DNA of 5,147 bases from Actinomycetota bacterium. Its GTDB lineage: Bacteria; Actinomycetota; Acidimicrobiia; Acidimicrobiales; AC-14. This document shows, piece by piece, positions 1 through 5,147 of this stretch. The position numbers and the translations under genes are program-made. The notes beneath the pieces were generated by a model. It made no database searches. It was not told the DNA's origin and saw nothing but the letters and a program-made list of their open reading frames with translations. The number at the start of each line of letters is the position of its first letter. Position 1 is the stretch's first letter. The stretch lies in contig JAIVIH010000339.1 in the NCBI GenBank assembly GCA_020200615.1, positions 1 through 5,147 of the forward strand. The letters are read 5' to 3'.

Positions 1-2
1 GG

Positions 3-239
3 CCGGGCGTGGCCGAGGCCCGCACGGCCGAAGCCATCCTCCGCCGGTACCCAGCCGGCCTCGTCCTCGCGCCACCCGGACACCGCCTCTCCCGGGCCCA
101 GGTGGCCCCACCGGGGACCGAGGTCAGGACCGGCGGGCTACTGGTGCGCGTCGAGCACGCCGAAGACCGGCTGGCGGCCACCGTGACCACCGCTCCCCCG
201 GCACTCGGGGCCACCGCCGCCCGCGGACCTCCCGGGTAG
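3..239 (+). CDS. C-terminal fragment, probably ComEC/Rec2 competence protein
   Basis: The frame is open from the left edge and ends with TAG at 237-239, so this is the last ~78 residues of a longer protein whose start lies outside the window. The visible stretch reads 'TAEAILRRYPAGLVLAPPGH', then 'GTEVRTGGLLVRVE', then an Ala/Pro/Gly-rich tail. A phrase of the type 'xxVLxRYxVxxVLxPP' followed by 'GxxVxxGxLxVxV' resembles the metallo-beta-lactamase-like region of ComEC, the membrane channel that moves transforming DNA into the cytoplasm. No metal-binding His/Asp motif or membrane helix falls in the visible part, so the sequence alone is weak evidence. Gene order supports the call: comEC commonly lies just upstream of holA and rpsT. 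The DHPS-like gene follows after 12 nt, suggesting one transcript. It could instead be an unrelated protein tail. Confidence 0.4.
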   Translation, partial: PGVAEARTAEAILRRYPAGLVLAPPGHRLSRAQVAPPGTEVRTGGLLVRVEHAEDRLAATVTTAPPALGATAARGPPG

Positions 240-251
240 CGTCGGCGCGCC

Positions 252-980
252 GTGCACCTGACCCTGGGGACACAGTCCTTCGACCTCACCACCCGCGCCT
301 TGGTGGTGGGAACGGTCGAAGCCGCCCCGTCGCGGGCCCCGGCGCTCGTGAGCGACTGCGCCCAGCGGTTGGTGGCCGAGGGAGCCGACGTCGTCGAGGT
401 GTTGGCGGAAGAGGACGAGGCCATAGCGGCGGAGTTCGTGGCTGTGGTGGTGGCGCGCGTCGCCGTCCCCGTGGCCATTGCCTCGAGCCGGTGGCAGGTC
501 CTCGCCGCCGGCTACGCCGCAGGGGCCGTGTTGGGGTCGCACGGCGGCCATGAGGCGGAGTCGGACTTCCTCCGGGCCAGCGCCGCGGCGGGCGCGTCGG
601 TGATCCTCCCGTGCCCCCCGCCCGCTCACGAGGGATCCGATCGGCGCCCGGCCCTCATCGAACGGGCGCGCCGAGCGGAGGCGGCCGGAATTCCGCGCCA
701 GCAGATCGTGGTGGAACCCGTCGTCGATCGGCGCCTTCTCAGGGCCGCCCGGCGCGTGGCCGAGCTCGGCTATCCCGTCCTCCTCACCGTCTCCCCGTCG
801 ACCCTCTCGACTCTGGCCGATGAGCCAGGCCGCGACCCGGATGACGACCGGGCCCTCGCTCTCGCGGCCACCGCCCTTGCCGTCACCGGCGGGTGGCGCC
901 TGGTGCGGACGTCCGATGTCAAAGGCGTCCGGCGGGTCTGCCGCGTGCTGGCCGCCGTCCTGGAGGCCGGGGACCGGTGA
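252..980 (+). CDS. Dihydropteroate synthase-like (pterin-binding TIM-barrel) protein, probably not a standard DHPS
   Basis: This 242-residue protein follows the DHPS fold outline. The N-terminus reads 'TRALVVGTVEAAPS' then 'LVAEGADVVEV' (DHPS: RPLVMGIxNVTPDSFSDG then LVAEGADIIDVGGEST). The middle carries 'IVVEPVVD' (residues 152-159), where DHPS has the DPGIGFGK motif. Next is 'GYPVLLTVSPSTLS' (from about residue 174), at the place of the SRKSF loop. The end is 'LVRTSDVKGVRRV' (217-229), matching the RVHDV anion site. The fold is therefore recognisable, but nearly every pterin or pABA-phosphate contact is changed: there is no NVTPDSFSDGG, no GGESTRPG, no Lys in the SRK loop, and RxSD in place of RxHD. 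I infer a paralogue with a lost or altered activity rather than the folate enzyme. The GTG at 252 is the first start after the upstream stop, and no clear ribosome binding site is seen, so translation may be coupled. The hairpin at 979-999 closes the gene. Confidence 0.65.
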   Translation: MHLTLGTQSFDLTTRALVVGTVEAAPSRAPALVSDCAQRLVAEGADVVEVLAEEDEAIAAEFVAVVVARVAVPVAIASSRWQVLAAGYAAGAVLGSHGGHEAESDFLRASAAAGASVILPCPPPAHEGSDRRPALIERARRAEAAGIPRQQIVVEPVVDRRLLRAARRVAELGYPVLLTVSPSTLSTLADEPGRDPDDDRALALAATALAVTGGWRLVRTSDVKGVRRVCRVLAAVLEAGDR

Positions 981-999
981 CCGGCCCGGGAGGCCGGTC
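979..999 (+). terminator. GC-rich hairpin at the end of the DHPS-like gene
   Basis: GACCGGCC (979-986) and GGCCGGTC (992-999) form a perfect 8-bp inverted repeat around the 5-nt loop CGGGA. The stem begins inside the TGA stop codon. A second, overlapping pairing (GGACCGG at 971-977 with CCGGTCC at 994-1000) is possible and would compete with it. No T-run follows, so it is not a classical intrinsic terminator. In high-GC actinobacteria such stems may still attenuate transcription or protect a 3' end. It lies 42 nt before holA and could set the relative levels of the two genes. Confidence 0.35.
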
Positions 1000-1026
1000 C
1001 GAGCAGGCCTTCACTGGGGAGCCATC

Positions 1027-1030
1027 GGAG
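1027..1030 (+). promoter_or_regulatory. Ribosome binding site of holA
   Basis: GGAG lies 11 nt upstream of the GTG at 1042 and is the only clear Shine-Dalgarno-like motif near a start in this part of the window. It supports 1042 rather than the upstream in-frame start at 820, which would overlap the DHPS-like gene. The ATG at 1031 is in another frame. Confidence 0.55.
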
Positions 1031-1041
1031 ATGGGGCCCCA

Positions 1042-1590
1042 GTGACCGCGTTTCCCGCCTACCTGGTTCGCGGCGGCGACGACGTGGCCGTGGGCGACAC
1101 CCTGCGCACGCTCCTCGGGGAACTGGTGGGCGAGGGCGATCCCGGGCTGATGGTCGAAGACCTCTCGGGCGACGAGTACGAGATCGCCCACATCGTCGAC
1201 GCAGCCCAGACCCCCCCGTTTCTCAGTGACCGCCGGGTGGTCGTGGCTCGGGGGGTCGGGCGTTTCTCCACGGCCGACGTCGCGCCCCTCGTCGCCTACC
1301 TCAACGACCCCCTGCCGACGACGTCGGTGGTCCTGGTGAGCGGCGGCGGCCAGCTGGCCCGGCCGCTCGTCTACGCGGTTCGCAAGGTGGGCCACGTGGT
1401 CGACGCTGACGTTCCCGGCGGGCGGGGTCGATCGACGTGGCTGGCCGCTCGGCTGCGCGACGGCCCGGTACGGCTGGAGGCGCCGGCGGCCGCCGCCGTG
1501 GGGGAGCACCTGGGAGAGGACCTGAGCCGCCTCCCCGGCCTGATGGAGACCCTCGCCGCCGCCTACGGGCAAGGCGACATCCCCTCGTAA
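1042..1590 (+). CDS. holA: DNA polymerase III delta subunit, N-terminal part of a broken holA
   Basis: HolA (delta) is the subunit of the clamp-loader complex that opens the beta sliding clamp. From the GTG at 1042 the protein begins 'AFPAYLVRGGDDVAVGDTLR' (HolA opening strand and P-loop-like turn). It continues with 'DEYEIAHIVDAAQTPPFLS' and 'RRVVVARGVGRF', the typical 'lvdaaqTpPFLtdrRvVvvrd' block that includes the beta-clamp-contact segment. Then come 'LVAYLNDPLPTTSVVLV', and 'VGEHLGEDLSRLPGLMETL' near residues 152-171, the second-domain helix. After 'AAYGQGDIPS' a TAA at 1588-1590 ends it at 182 residues, against roughly 315-345 for the family. The missing C-terminal domain is found immediately downstream in another frame, so this is one gene carrying a lesion, not a short protein. 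If the lesion is real, the product lacks the collar-forming domain and should not assemble. Confidence 0.85.
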   Translation: MTAFPAYLVRGGDDVAVGDTLRTLLGELVGEGDPGLMVEDLSGDEYEIAHIVDAAQTPPFLSDRRVVVARGVGRFSTADVAPLVAYLNDPLPTTSVVLVSGGGQLARPLVYAVRKVGHVVDADVPGGRGRSTWLAARLRDGPVRLEAPAAAAVGEHLGEDLSRLPGLMETLAAAYGQGDIPS

Positions 1591-1922
1591 TCCTGGCCAG
1601 CCTGCACAACCACTACGGCCGCATGCTCCGGCTGGAGGGCGCCCCGGATGTCACCGATGAGAAGTCGGCCTCCACCGCCCTGGGGCTGACCGGCTCCACG
1701 TTCCCGGCCAAGAAGGCGCTGCTGCAGTCCCGGCGGGTGGGCTACGCAGGAATCGCCCGGGCTATCGGGCTCATCGCCGACGCCGACCTGGCCCTCAAGG
1801 GGACGGTCGACTGGCCCGGCCATCTCGTGCTGGAGGTGCTGGTGGCCCGCCTGGCCGCCGGCAGCCGGGCCTCAGGTTCCGGTGGATGGTGCCCTTGGCC
1901 GCAGCCTTGTCGATCCGCTTGA
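1578..1922 (+). pseudogene. holA: C-terminal part of holA, out of frame with its N-terminal part
   Basis: In the frame beginning 'RHPLVILASLHNHYGRMLRL' (from 1578) the sequence is unmistakable HolA domain III. It continues with 'ALGLTGSTFPAKKALLQSRR', 'GIARAIGLIADADLALKG' and 'VLEVLVARLAAG', which packs into the clamp-loader collar. It has no start codon or ribosome binding site of its own; the first in-frame ATG (1623) lies inside a conserved helix. Compared with the family, about 45 residues are absent between 'AAYG' of the N-terminal part and 'RHPL' here. These are the 'edv..fLGeaG..ppWdLtDAidrGd..xAL' stretch. The authentic C-terminus should fall near 1870. The reading frame continues to a TGA at 1920-1922 only because it runs into the reverse complement of rpsT. 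The 3' boundary is therefore artificial. Confidence 0.8.
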
Positions 1923-2082
1923 CAGCCAGACGCACGGCGTCGGCGCTGGTGGCGTCCCCCTCCTCGGTGGAGGCCACGGCGTTCTTGACGCGGGTCTTGA
2001 TCTCGGAACGGACGGCCTTGTTGCGGACGCGACGGCGCTCGTTCTGACGGTTGCGTTTGATCTGGCTTTTGATGTTGGCCAC
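1795..2082 (-). CDS. rpsT: Ribosomal protein S20, with its C-terminus replaced
   Basis: S20 is a primary 16S rRNA binder of the 30S subunit. The protein starts at GTG (2082-2080) with the family signature 'ANIKSQIKRNRQNERRRVRN', then 'KAVRSEIKTRVKNAV'. After an acidic 'STEEGDATSADAV' turn it reads 'LAVKRIDKAAAKGTIHRN' up to residue 69, all canonical. S20 normally continues for about 17 more residues (of the type QAARRKSRLAKRV). Here, from position ~1875 downward, the reading frame instead runs antisense through the end of holA and stops at 1797-1795, giving a Pro/Arg-rich tail of 26 residues. The gene is convergent with holA, the expected orientation for this locus. A GGTGG lies a few bases before the start, with no strong Shine-Dalgarno. 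The N-terminal 69 residues are certain; the end as it stands is not native. Confidence 0.88.
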   Translation of the reverse strand: MANIKSQIKRNRQNERRRVRNKAVRSEIKTRVKNAVASTEEGDATSADAVRLAVKRIDKAAAKGTIHRNLRPGCRRPGGPPAPPARDGRASRPSP

Positions 2083-2106
2083 GGCCCACCGAGGCTACAG
2101 GATTCC

Positions 2107-2120
2107 GCGAGGACCCTCGC
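2107..2120 (-). promoter_or_regulatory. Short inverted repeat in the rpsT leader
   Basis: GCGAGG (2107-2112) and CCTCGC (2115-2120) form a perfect 6-bp inverted repeat with a 2-nt centre, 25 nt upstream of the rpsT start. It lies in the 86-nt gap between the divergent rpsT and the gene starting at 2169. It could be an operator or a leader structure; S20 synthesis is autoregulated at translation in E. coli, but nothing here shows that mechanism. On the minus strand a TAGCCT lies nearer the start and fits a loose -10 pattern, without a convincing -35. In this GC content, chance occurrence is quite possible. Confidence 0.2.
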
Positions 2121-2168
2121 CCGGCTGGGTTCCTTGGTCCGCTATCACCCGCGCAGCAGACTGGCCGG

Positions 2169-2648
2169 ATGCTGCTCCGGGGGCGACAGGGGACCGAGCT
2201 GGAGCTGGGCATCGTGGGGTACGAGTATCCCGACGAGCGCTTCGACCCCTGGGACTCGAACTGGCTGCTGGTCTCGGTGCGGGTGCTCTCCCCCGAGGGC
2301 AGCTGGGAGGTTGTCGACCCCTGCCTCACCACCTGGGAGGGCGAGCGCCTGGCCCGCTTGCTGACTGCCCTGGGCCGGCGCGCCGACCTCGTGGCCGGGC
2401 GACCCCTCGGCCTCAGCGAGCCGAACCTGACGATCACCGGACGGCCCGTCCGCGGCCAACCCGACCGGGTCGACGTCCGGGCCTGCTTCGCTCTGGAGCT
2501 CCGACCGCCCTGGCTGAAGACGGTGTCCGGGAGCGGGAACCTGTGCGTCGACCTCGATGTCGGCCGCCCGGACCTGGCGAGGGCGGCCGGCGACCTGCGG
2601 GCCGATCTGGCCCGGTTCCCCCAGAGAGGCGACGACCCGACCTTGTAG
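2169..2648 (+). CDS. WapI-like immunity-family protein
   Basis: A cytosolic protein of 159 residues with no signal peptide or membrane helix. The ATG at 2169 begins 'MLLRGRQGTELELGIVGYEY'. Next come 'PDERFDPWDSNWLLVSVRV' (residues 21-39), then 'GSWEVVDPCLTTWEGERLA' (44-62), 'LSEPNLTI', and 'FALELRPPWLK'. The end is 'DLARAAGDLRADLARFP'. The pattern 'G..leL.ivGYeyPd...d.wDsNWL.v.v.v....gsW...dPcLlt.E' matches my memory of the family annotated as WapI immunity protein, named from a Bacillus contact-dependent toxin system. Stand-alone homologues are common and their role is unknown. No WapI/Rhs-type toxin gene or polymorphic-toxin cassette is visible beside it. The secreted-protein gene follows after 10 nt and is probably cotranscribed. 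It is divergent from rpsT, and I see no clear ribosome binding site or promoter. A real protein is near certain; the family name is less so. Confidence 0.7.
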   Translation: MLLRGRQGTELELGIVGYEYPDERFDPWDSNWLLVSVRVLSPEGSWEVVDPCLTTWEGERLARLLTALGRRADLVAGRPLGLSEPNLTITGRPVRGQPDRVDVRACFALELRPPWLKTVSGSGNLCVDLDVGRPDLARAAGDLRADLARFPQRGDDPTL

Positions 2649-2658
2649 CGTCGCCGCC

Positions 2659-3297
2659 GTGGAACGACGGCTCGCGATGCTGGTGCTCGTGGCCAGCGTG
2701 GCCCTCGTCGGGGGCCCTGCCCGATCGGCCGGCGCCTCGTGTGCACCGACCCCGGCAGTGCCCCAGGCCTTGGCCGAGAGCGACCTCGTCTTCATCGGGA
2801 CGGCGGTCAGCCTGGCCAACGACGACCGGTGGGCGACGTTCGTGATCGAGCGCACCTGGAAGGGTGACCCCGGAGCGGAGCGGGTCGAGGTGCGGGCCGG
2901 ACCGCCGGGCAGTGGCGGCGGAGGCGGCAACGGGGCCGCCACCAGCGTGGACCGCACCTATCAGCTCGGAACCCGCTACCTCGTCTTCGCCCGGGCCGTT
3001 TCCTCCGGCGACCGCTCCTACGGGGCCGGCGCCCTCTGGTCGGACAACGCCTGCTCCGCCACCCAGCCCTACACCGCCGGCCTCGGCCAGTTCCGCCCCG
3101 AGCGAGCGGCACCCCTGGACGAGCGAACCCCTCCGGCCACCATCCGGGCACCCCTCCCGCCCATCCGCACGCCTCGGGGCGGAGGGCAAGGGGAGGCGTC
3201 GTGGGCGTGGGTGCCCGGGATCGTCACCCTCGTCATCGTCCTCGGTGTGATCTTCATCCCCCACCGCGGCCGGGCCAAAGAACCGGTCCGGCCCTGA
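2659..3297 (+). CDS. Secreted, membrane-anchored protein with a TIMP/netrin-like domain
   Basis: From the GTG at 2659 the protein has 212 residues. Its signal peptide carries a charged start (ERR) and the hydrophobic run 'LAMLVLVASVALVGG', with likely cleavage after SAGA (residue 26). The mature part begins with Cys28 in 'SCAPTPAVPQALAESDLVFI', followed by 'ATFVIERTWKGDPGAERVEV', a Gly-rich loop (84-92), 'YQLGTRYLVFARA' and a second Cys at 132 ('SDNACSAT'). The order 'C..p....aL..sDvVF.G.v' / 'F.v.rvWKG......v.v' / 'G.rYLVFA' / 'C' is that of bacterial NTR (TIMP-like) domains, a beta-barrel of unclear role. A Pro-rich linker (about 150-175) leads to one membrane helix (about 184-200) and a basic cytoplasmic tail 'HRGRAKEPVRP'. 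It is therefore probably displayed outside the cell on a single anchor. It starts 10 nt after the WapI-like gene. The ATG at 2677 is an alternative start that would lose the charged n-region. Confidence 0.7.
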   Translation: MERRLAMLVLVASVALVGGPARSAGASCAPTPAVPQALAESDLVFIGTAVSLANDDRWATFVIERTWKGDPGAERVEVRAGPPGSGGGGGNGAATSVDRTYQLGTRYLVFARAVSSGDRSYGAGALWSDNACSATQPYTAGLGQFRPERAAPLDERTPPATIRAPLPPIRTPRGGGQGEASWAWVPGIVTLVIVLGVIFIPHRGRAKEPVRP

Positions 3298-3298
3298 C

Positions 3299-3480
3299 CG
3301 GGGCCCGAGCGGCCCTCTGAGCGGAGTGCCGGGGCCCGAGCGGCCCTCTGAGCGGAGTGCCGGGCCCGAGCGGCCCTCTGAGCGGAGTGCCGGGCCCGAG
3401 CGGCCCTCTGAGCGGAGTGCCGGGCCCGAGCGGCTCTCTGAGCGGAGTGCCGGGCCCGAGCGGCCCTCTGAGCGGGTGGC
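3299..3480. repeat. Six-copy tandem repeat, ~30-bp unit, with a hairpin per unit
   Basis: Six head-to-tail copies run 3299-3329, 3330-3360, 3361-3390, 3391-3420, 3421-3450 and 3451-3480. The first two are 31 bp, with one extra G in the G-run; the other four are 30 bp. Copies 3 and 4 are identical. Copy 5 differs at one base (C to T at 3435). Copy 6 diverges only in its last bases. Each unit begins CGGGCCCGAGCGGCCC and can fold a stem GGGCC / GGCCC around CGAGC (copy 3: 3362-3366 with 3372-3376). The copy 5 change turns one G-C pair into G-U, so pairing survives in RNA. There is no unique sequence between copies. The array begins 1 nt after the stop of the secreted-protein gene and ends 39 nt before lepA, so it may act as a 3' end, a transcription barrier or a leader. 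It may also be a simple variable-number repeat. Confidence 0.93.
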
Positions 3481-3519
3481 GCACCCGGCCCCTCTCAGGC
3501 AAGCGAGAATGATGGGGCC

Positions 3520-5147
3520 GTGATTCCTCAGCACCGAACCCGCAACTTCGCCATCATCAGCCACATCGACCACGGGAAGACGACGCTGTCCGACCGGATC
3601 CTCGAGCTATGCGGCGCCGTCGACCCTCGCGACATGCGCGAGCAATACCTCGACTCCATGGACATCGAGCGCGAGCGGGGGATCACGATCAAGGCCCAGA
3701 ACGTTCGCCTCACGTGGAAGGGCCACACGCTCCACCTCATTGACACGCCCGGCCACGTGGACTTCGGTTACGAGGTGTCCCGGTCGCTGGCTGCGTGCGA
3801 GGGGGCCGTCCTACTGGTCGACGCCACCCAGGGCATCGAGGCCCAGACCCTGGCTAACGCCTACCAGGCTCTGGAGCACGACCTGGAGATCGTGGCCGCG
3901 GTCAACAAGATCGACCTCCCAGCGGCCGACCCTGAGCGGGTCATGGCCGAGATCGAGACCGTGCTCGGTATCGACCCCTCGACCGTCCTCCGCATCAGCG
4001 GCAAGACGGGCGACGGCGTGCCCGAGCTCCTCGACGTCATCGTGGAGCGGGTGCCGCCGCCCAGAGGCGACCCCGATGCCCCGCTGCAGGCCCTGCTGTT
4101 CGACTCCTACTACGACCAGTACCGGGGCGTGATCAGCGCCGTCCGGGTCGTCAACGGGGTGTTGACGACGGGCGCCCGGCTGCGCTTCATGCAGGCCCGG
4201 GTCACCCACGACGCGGAGGAGATCGGCGTGCGCTCGGCCGCGCCCGTCCCCGTCGGCGACCTGGGTCCGGGCGAGGTGGGCTACCTGATCGCCGGGGTGA
4301 AGGACGTGGGCGAGGCCCGGGCCGGCGAGACCGTGACCACCGCCGCCCATCCCGCCCCAGAGCCGCTCGTGGGCTACCGCGAGCCCAAGCCCATGGTTTT
4401 CTGCGGCCTCTACCCGATCGACGGCGACGAGTTCTCCGACCTCCGGGAGGCACTGGAGAAGCTCCGGCTCAACGACTCGTCCTTTACCTTCGAGCCCGAG
4501 TCGTCGGGTGTGCTCGGGTTCGGGTTCCGGTGCGGGTTCCTGGGCCTCCTGCACATGGAGATCGTGCGCGAGCGGCTGGAGCGGGAGTTCGACCTGGGCC
4601 TCATCGCCACCGCCCCGTCGGTGGCTTACGTCGCTCACCTCGGCGACGGCGGCACGGTCACCGTCTCCAACCCTTCCGACCTCCCCACGCCCAACAAGCT
4701 CAGCGCCATCGAGGAGCCGTACCTCACCCTGACCCTGCTGCTCCCCACGGAGTACACGGGCACGGTCATGGACCTCTGCCAGACCCGGCGAGGCGAGATG
4801 CAGAAGATGGAGTACCTCGGGCCCGAGCGGGTCGAGCTCGTCTACCGGGTCCCCCTGGCCGAGGTCGTGATCGACTTCTTCGACCAGCTCAAGAGCCGCA
4901 CCAAGGGCTACGCCAGCCTGGACTACGAGCCCGCGGGATACGAGCAGGCCGACCTGGTGAAGGTCGACCTGCTGCTCAACGGGGTCCAGGCCGACGCCTT
5001 CAGCGCCATCCTCCACAAGAGCAGGGCCGAGGAGTACGGCCGGCGCCTCACCGAGAAGCTCAAGGAGCTCATCCCCCGCCAGCTCTACGACGTGCCCATC
5101 CAGGCCGCCATCGGCGGGCGGATCGTGGCCCGTACCACGGTCAAGGC
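3520..5147 (+). CDS. lepA: Elongation factor 4 (LepA), 3' end outside window
   Basis: LepA is a ribosome-bound translational GTPase that acts in the cytoplasm, proposed as a back-translocase and as a factor in 30S assembly or initiation. The GTG at 3520 places '[20 protein letters not shown]' at the usual distance from the start. The GTPase motifs are in order: G1 'HIDHGKTT' (15-22), G2 '[10 protein letters not shown]' (51-60), G3 'DTPGHVDF' (75-82), G4 'NKID' (129-132) and G5 'SGKTG' (160-164), where SAKTG is usual. Domain II follows ('[16 protein letters not shown]', '[16 protein letters not shown]'). Then come the LepA hallmark '[20 protein letters not shown]' (332-351), the domain-V block '[12 protein letters not shown]', and the start of the LepA-specific C-terminal domain ('[20 protein letters not shown]'). 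About 542 of ~600 codons are present, and the right edge cuts the C-terminal domain. The two ATGs at 3509 and 3512 are out of frame. The nearest purine-rich signal is GAGAATGATGGGG, not a canonical ribosome binding site. Confidence 0.96.
   Translation, partial: MIPQHRTRNFAIISHIDHGKTTLSDRILELCGAVDPRDMREQYLDSMDIERERGITIKAQNVRLTWKGHTLHLIDTPGHVDFGYEVSRSLAACEGAVLLVDATQGIEAQTLANAYQALEHDLEIVAAVNKIDLPAADPERVMAEIETVLGIDPSTVLRISGKTGDGVPELLDVIVERVPPPRGDPDAPLQALLFDSYYDQYRGVISAVRVVNGVLTTGARLRFMQARVTHDAEEIGVRSAAPVPVGDLGPGEVGYLIAGVKDVGEARAGETVTTAAHPAPEPLVGYREPKPMVFCGLYPIDGDEFSDLREALEKLRLNDSSFTFEPESSGVLGFGFRCGFLGLLHMEIVRERLEREFDLGLIATAPSVAYVAHLGDGGTVTVSNPSDLPTPNKLSAIEEPYLTLTLLLPTEYTGTVMDLCQTRRGEMQKMEYLGPERVELVYRVPLAEVVIDFFDQLKSRTKGYASLDYEPAGYEQADLVKVDLLLNGVQADAFSAILHKSRAEEYGRRLTEKLKELIPRQLYDVPIQAAIGGRIVARTTVK

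Noticed and set aside
820..1041. N-terminal extension of holA to 820
   Set aside because: It would overlap the DHPS-like gene, is low-complexity, and the ribosome binding site plus family N-terminus point to 1042.
1570..1590. Programmed ribosomal frameshift in holA
   Set aside because: I see no slippery heptamer followed by a structure, and about 45 conserved residues are missing, which a frameshift alone cannot restore.
1437..1922. Independent gene starting at 1437
   Set aside because: Its first ~45 residues are an out-of-frame, Arg/Gly-rich shadow of holA. Only the part from ~1578 is real HolA sequence.
1742..2746. 334-codon minus-strand reading frame covering rpsT
   Set aside because: It overlaps the real S20 in another frame, is Arg/Ser/Pro-rich and has no recognisable motif.
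3299..3480. CRISPR array
   Set aside because: The units are contiguous with no unique spacers between them, and no cas gene is visible.
3326..3523. Small protein of 10-residue repeats (PERPSERSAG type)
   Set aside because: It is a by-product of a 30-bp non-coding repeat that is open in several frames on both strands, with no ribosome binding site, and it runs into the lepA start.
2434..3573. Long minus-strand reading frame
   Set aside because: It is antisense to two genes with normal codon bias and signal-peptide/domain content on the plus strand. Its composition is Arg/Gly/Pro-rich, as expected of a GC-rich shadow.
3811..5016. 401-codon minus-strand reading frame
   Set aside because: It is a complete shadow of lepA, whose plus-strand protein is unmistakable.

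Overview
The window is very GC-rich (third codon positions almost all G or C) and uses GTG starts freely. Its proteins look actinobacterial, and the wording of HolA, S20 and LepA recalls Acidimicrobiia-like lineages. That assignment is inference from protein style and gene order, not from a marker tree. The layout is a conserved chromosomal housekeeping neighbourhood (a ComEC-type end, holA, rpsT, lepA) with three less common genes inserted.

From left to right: (1) the C-terminal end of a protein that is probably ComEC/Rec2 (3-239). (2) A dihydropteroate-synthase-like TIM-barrel protein whose catalytic motifs are eroded (252-980), closed by an 8-bp GC-rich hairpin over its stop codon (979-999). 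(3) holA, the DNA polymerase III delta subunit, starting at 1042 with a good ribosome binding site. It is broken near 1570-1590: the N-terminal two-thirds end at a stop at 1590, and the C-terminal part resumes in another frame with about 45 residues missing. (4) rpsT (ribosomal protein S20) on the minus strand, convergent with holA. Its last ~17 residues are missing and replaced by antisense holA sequence, so the normal holA/rpsT intergenic region is also gone. (5) Divergent from rpsT, a WapI-like immunity-family protein (2169-2648), followed 10 nt later by a secreted, membrane-anchored protein with a TIMP/netrin-like look (2659-3297). (6) A six-copy, ~30-bp tandem repeat (3299-3480), each unit able to fold a small hairpin. 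(7) lepA (elongation factor 4) from a GTG at 3520, running off the right edge with about 55-60 residues missing.

The core genes serve DNA uptake, clamp loading, the small ribosomal subunit and translation. The most notable features are two apparent deletion scars about 300 bp apart in holA and rpsT, the repeat array in front of lepA, and the degenerate DHPS-like protein. I see no phage, transposon, CRISPR, tRNA or rRNA. I did not find convincing evidence for a new multi-gene system; the closest candidate is the immunity-like plus secreted-protein pair.
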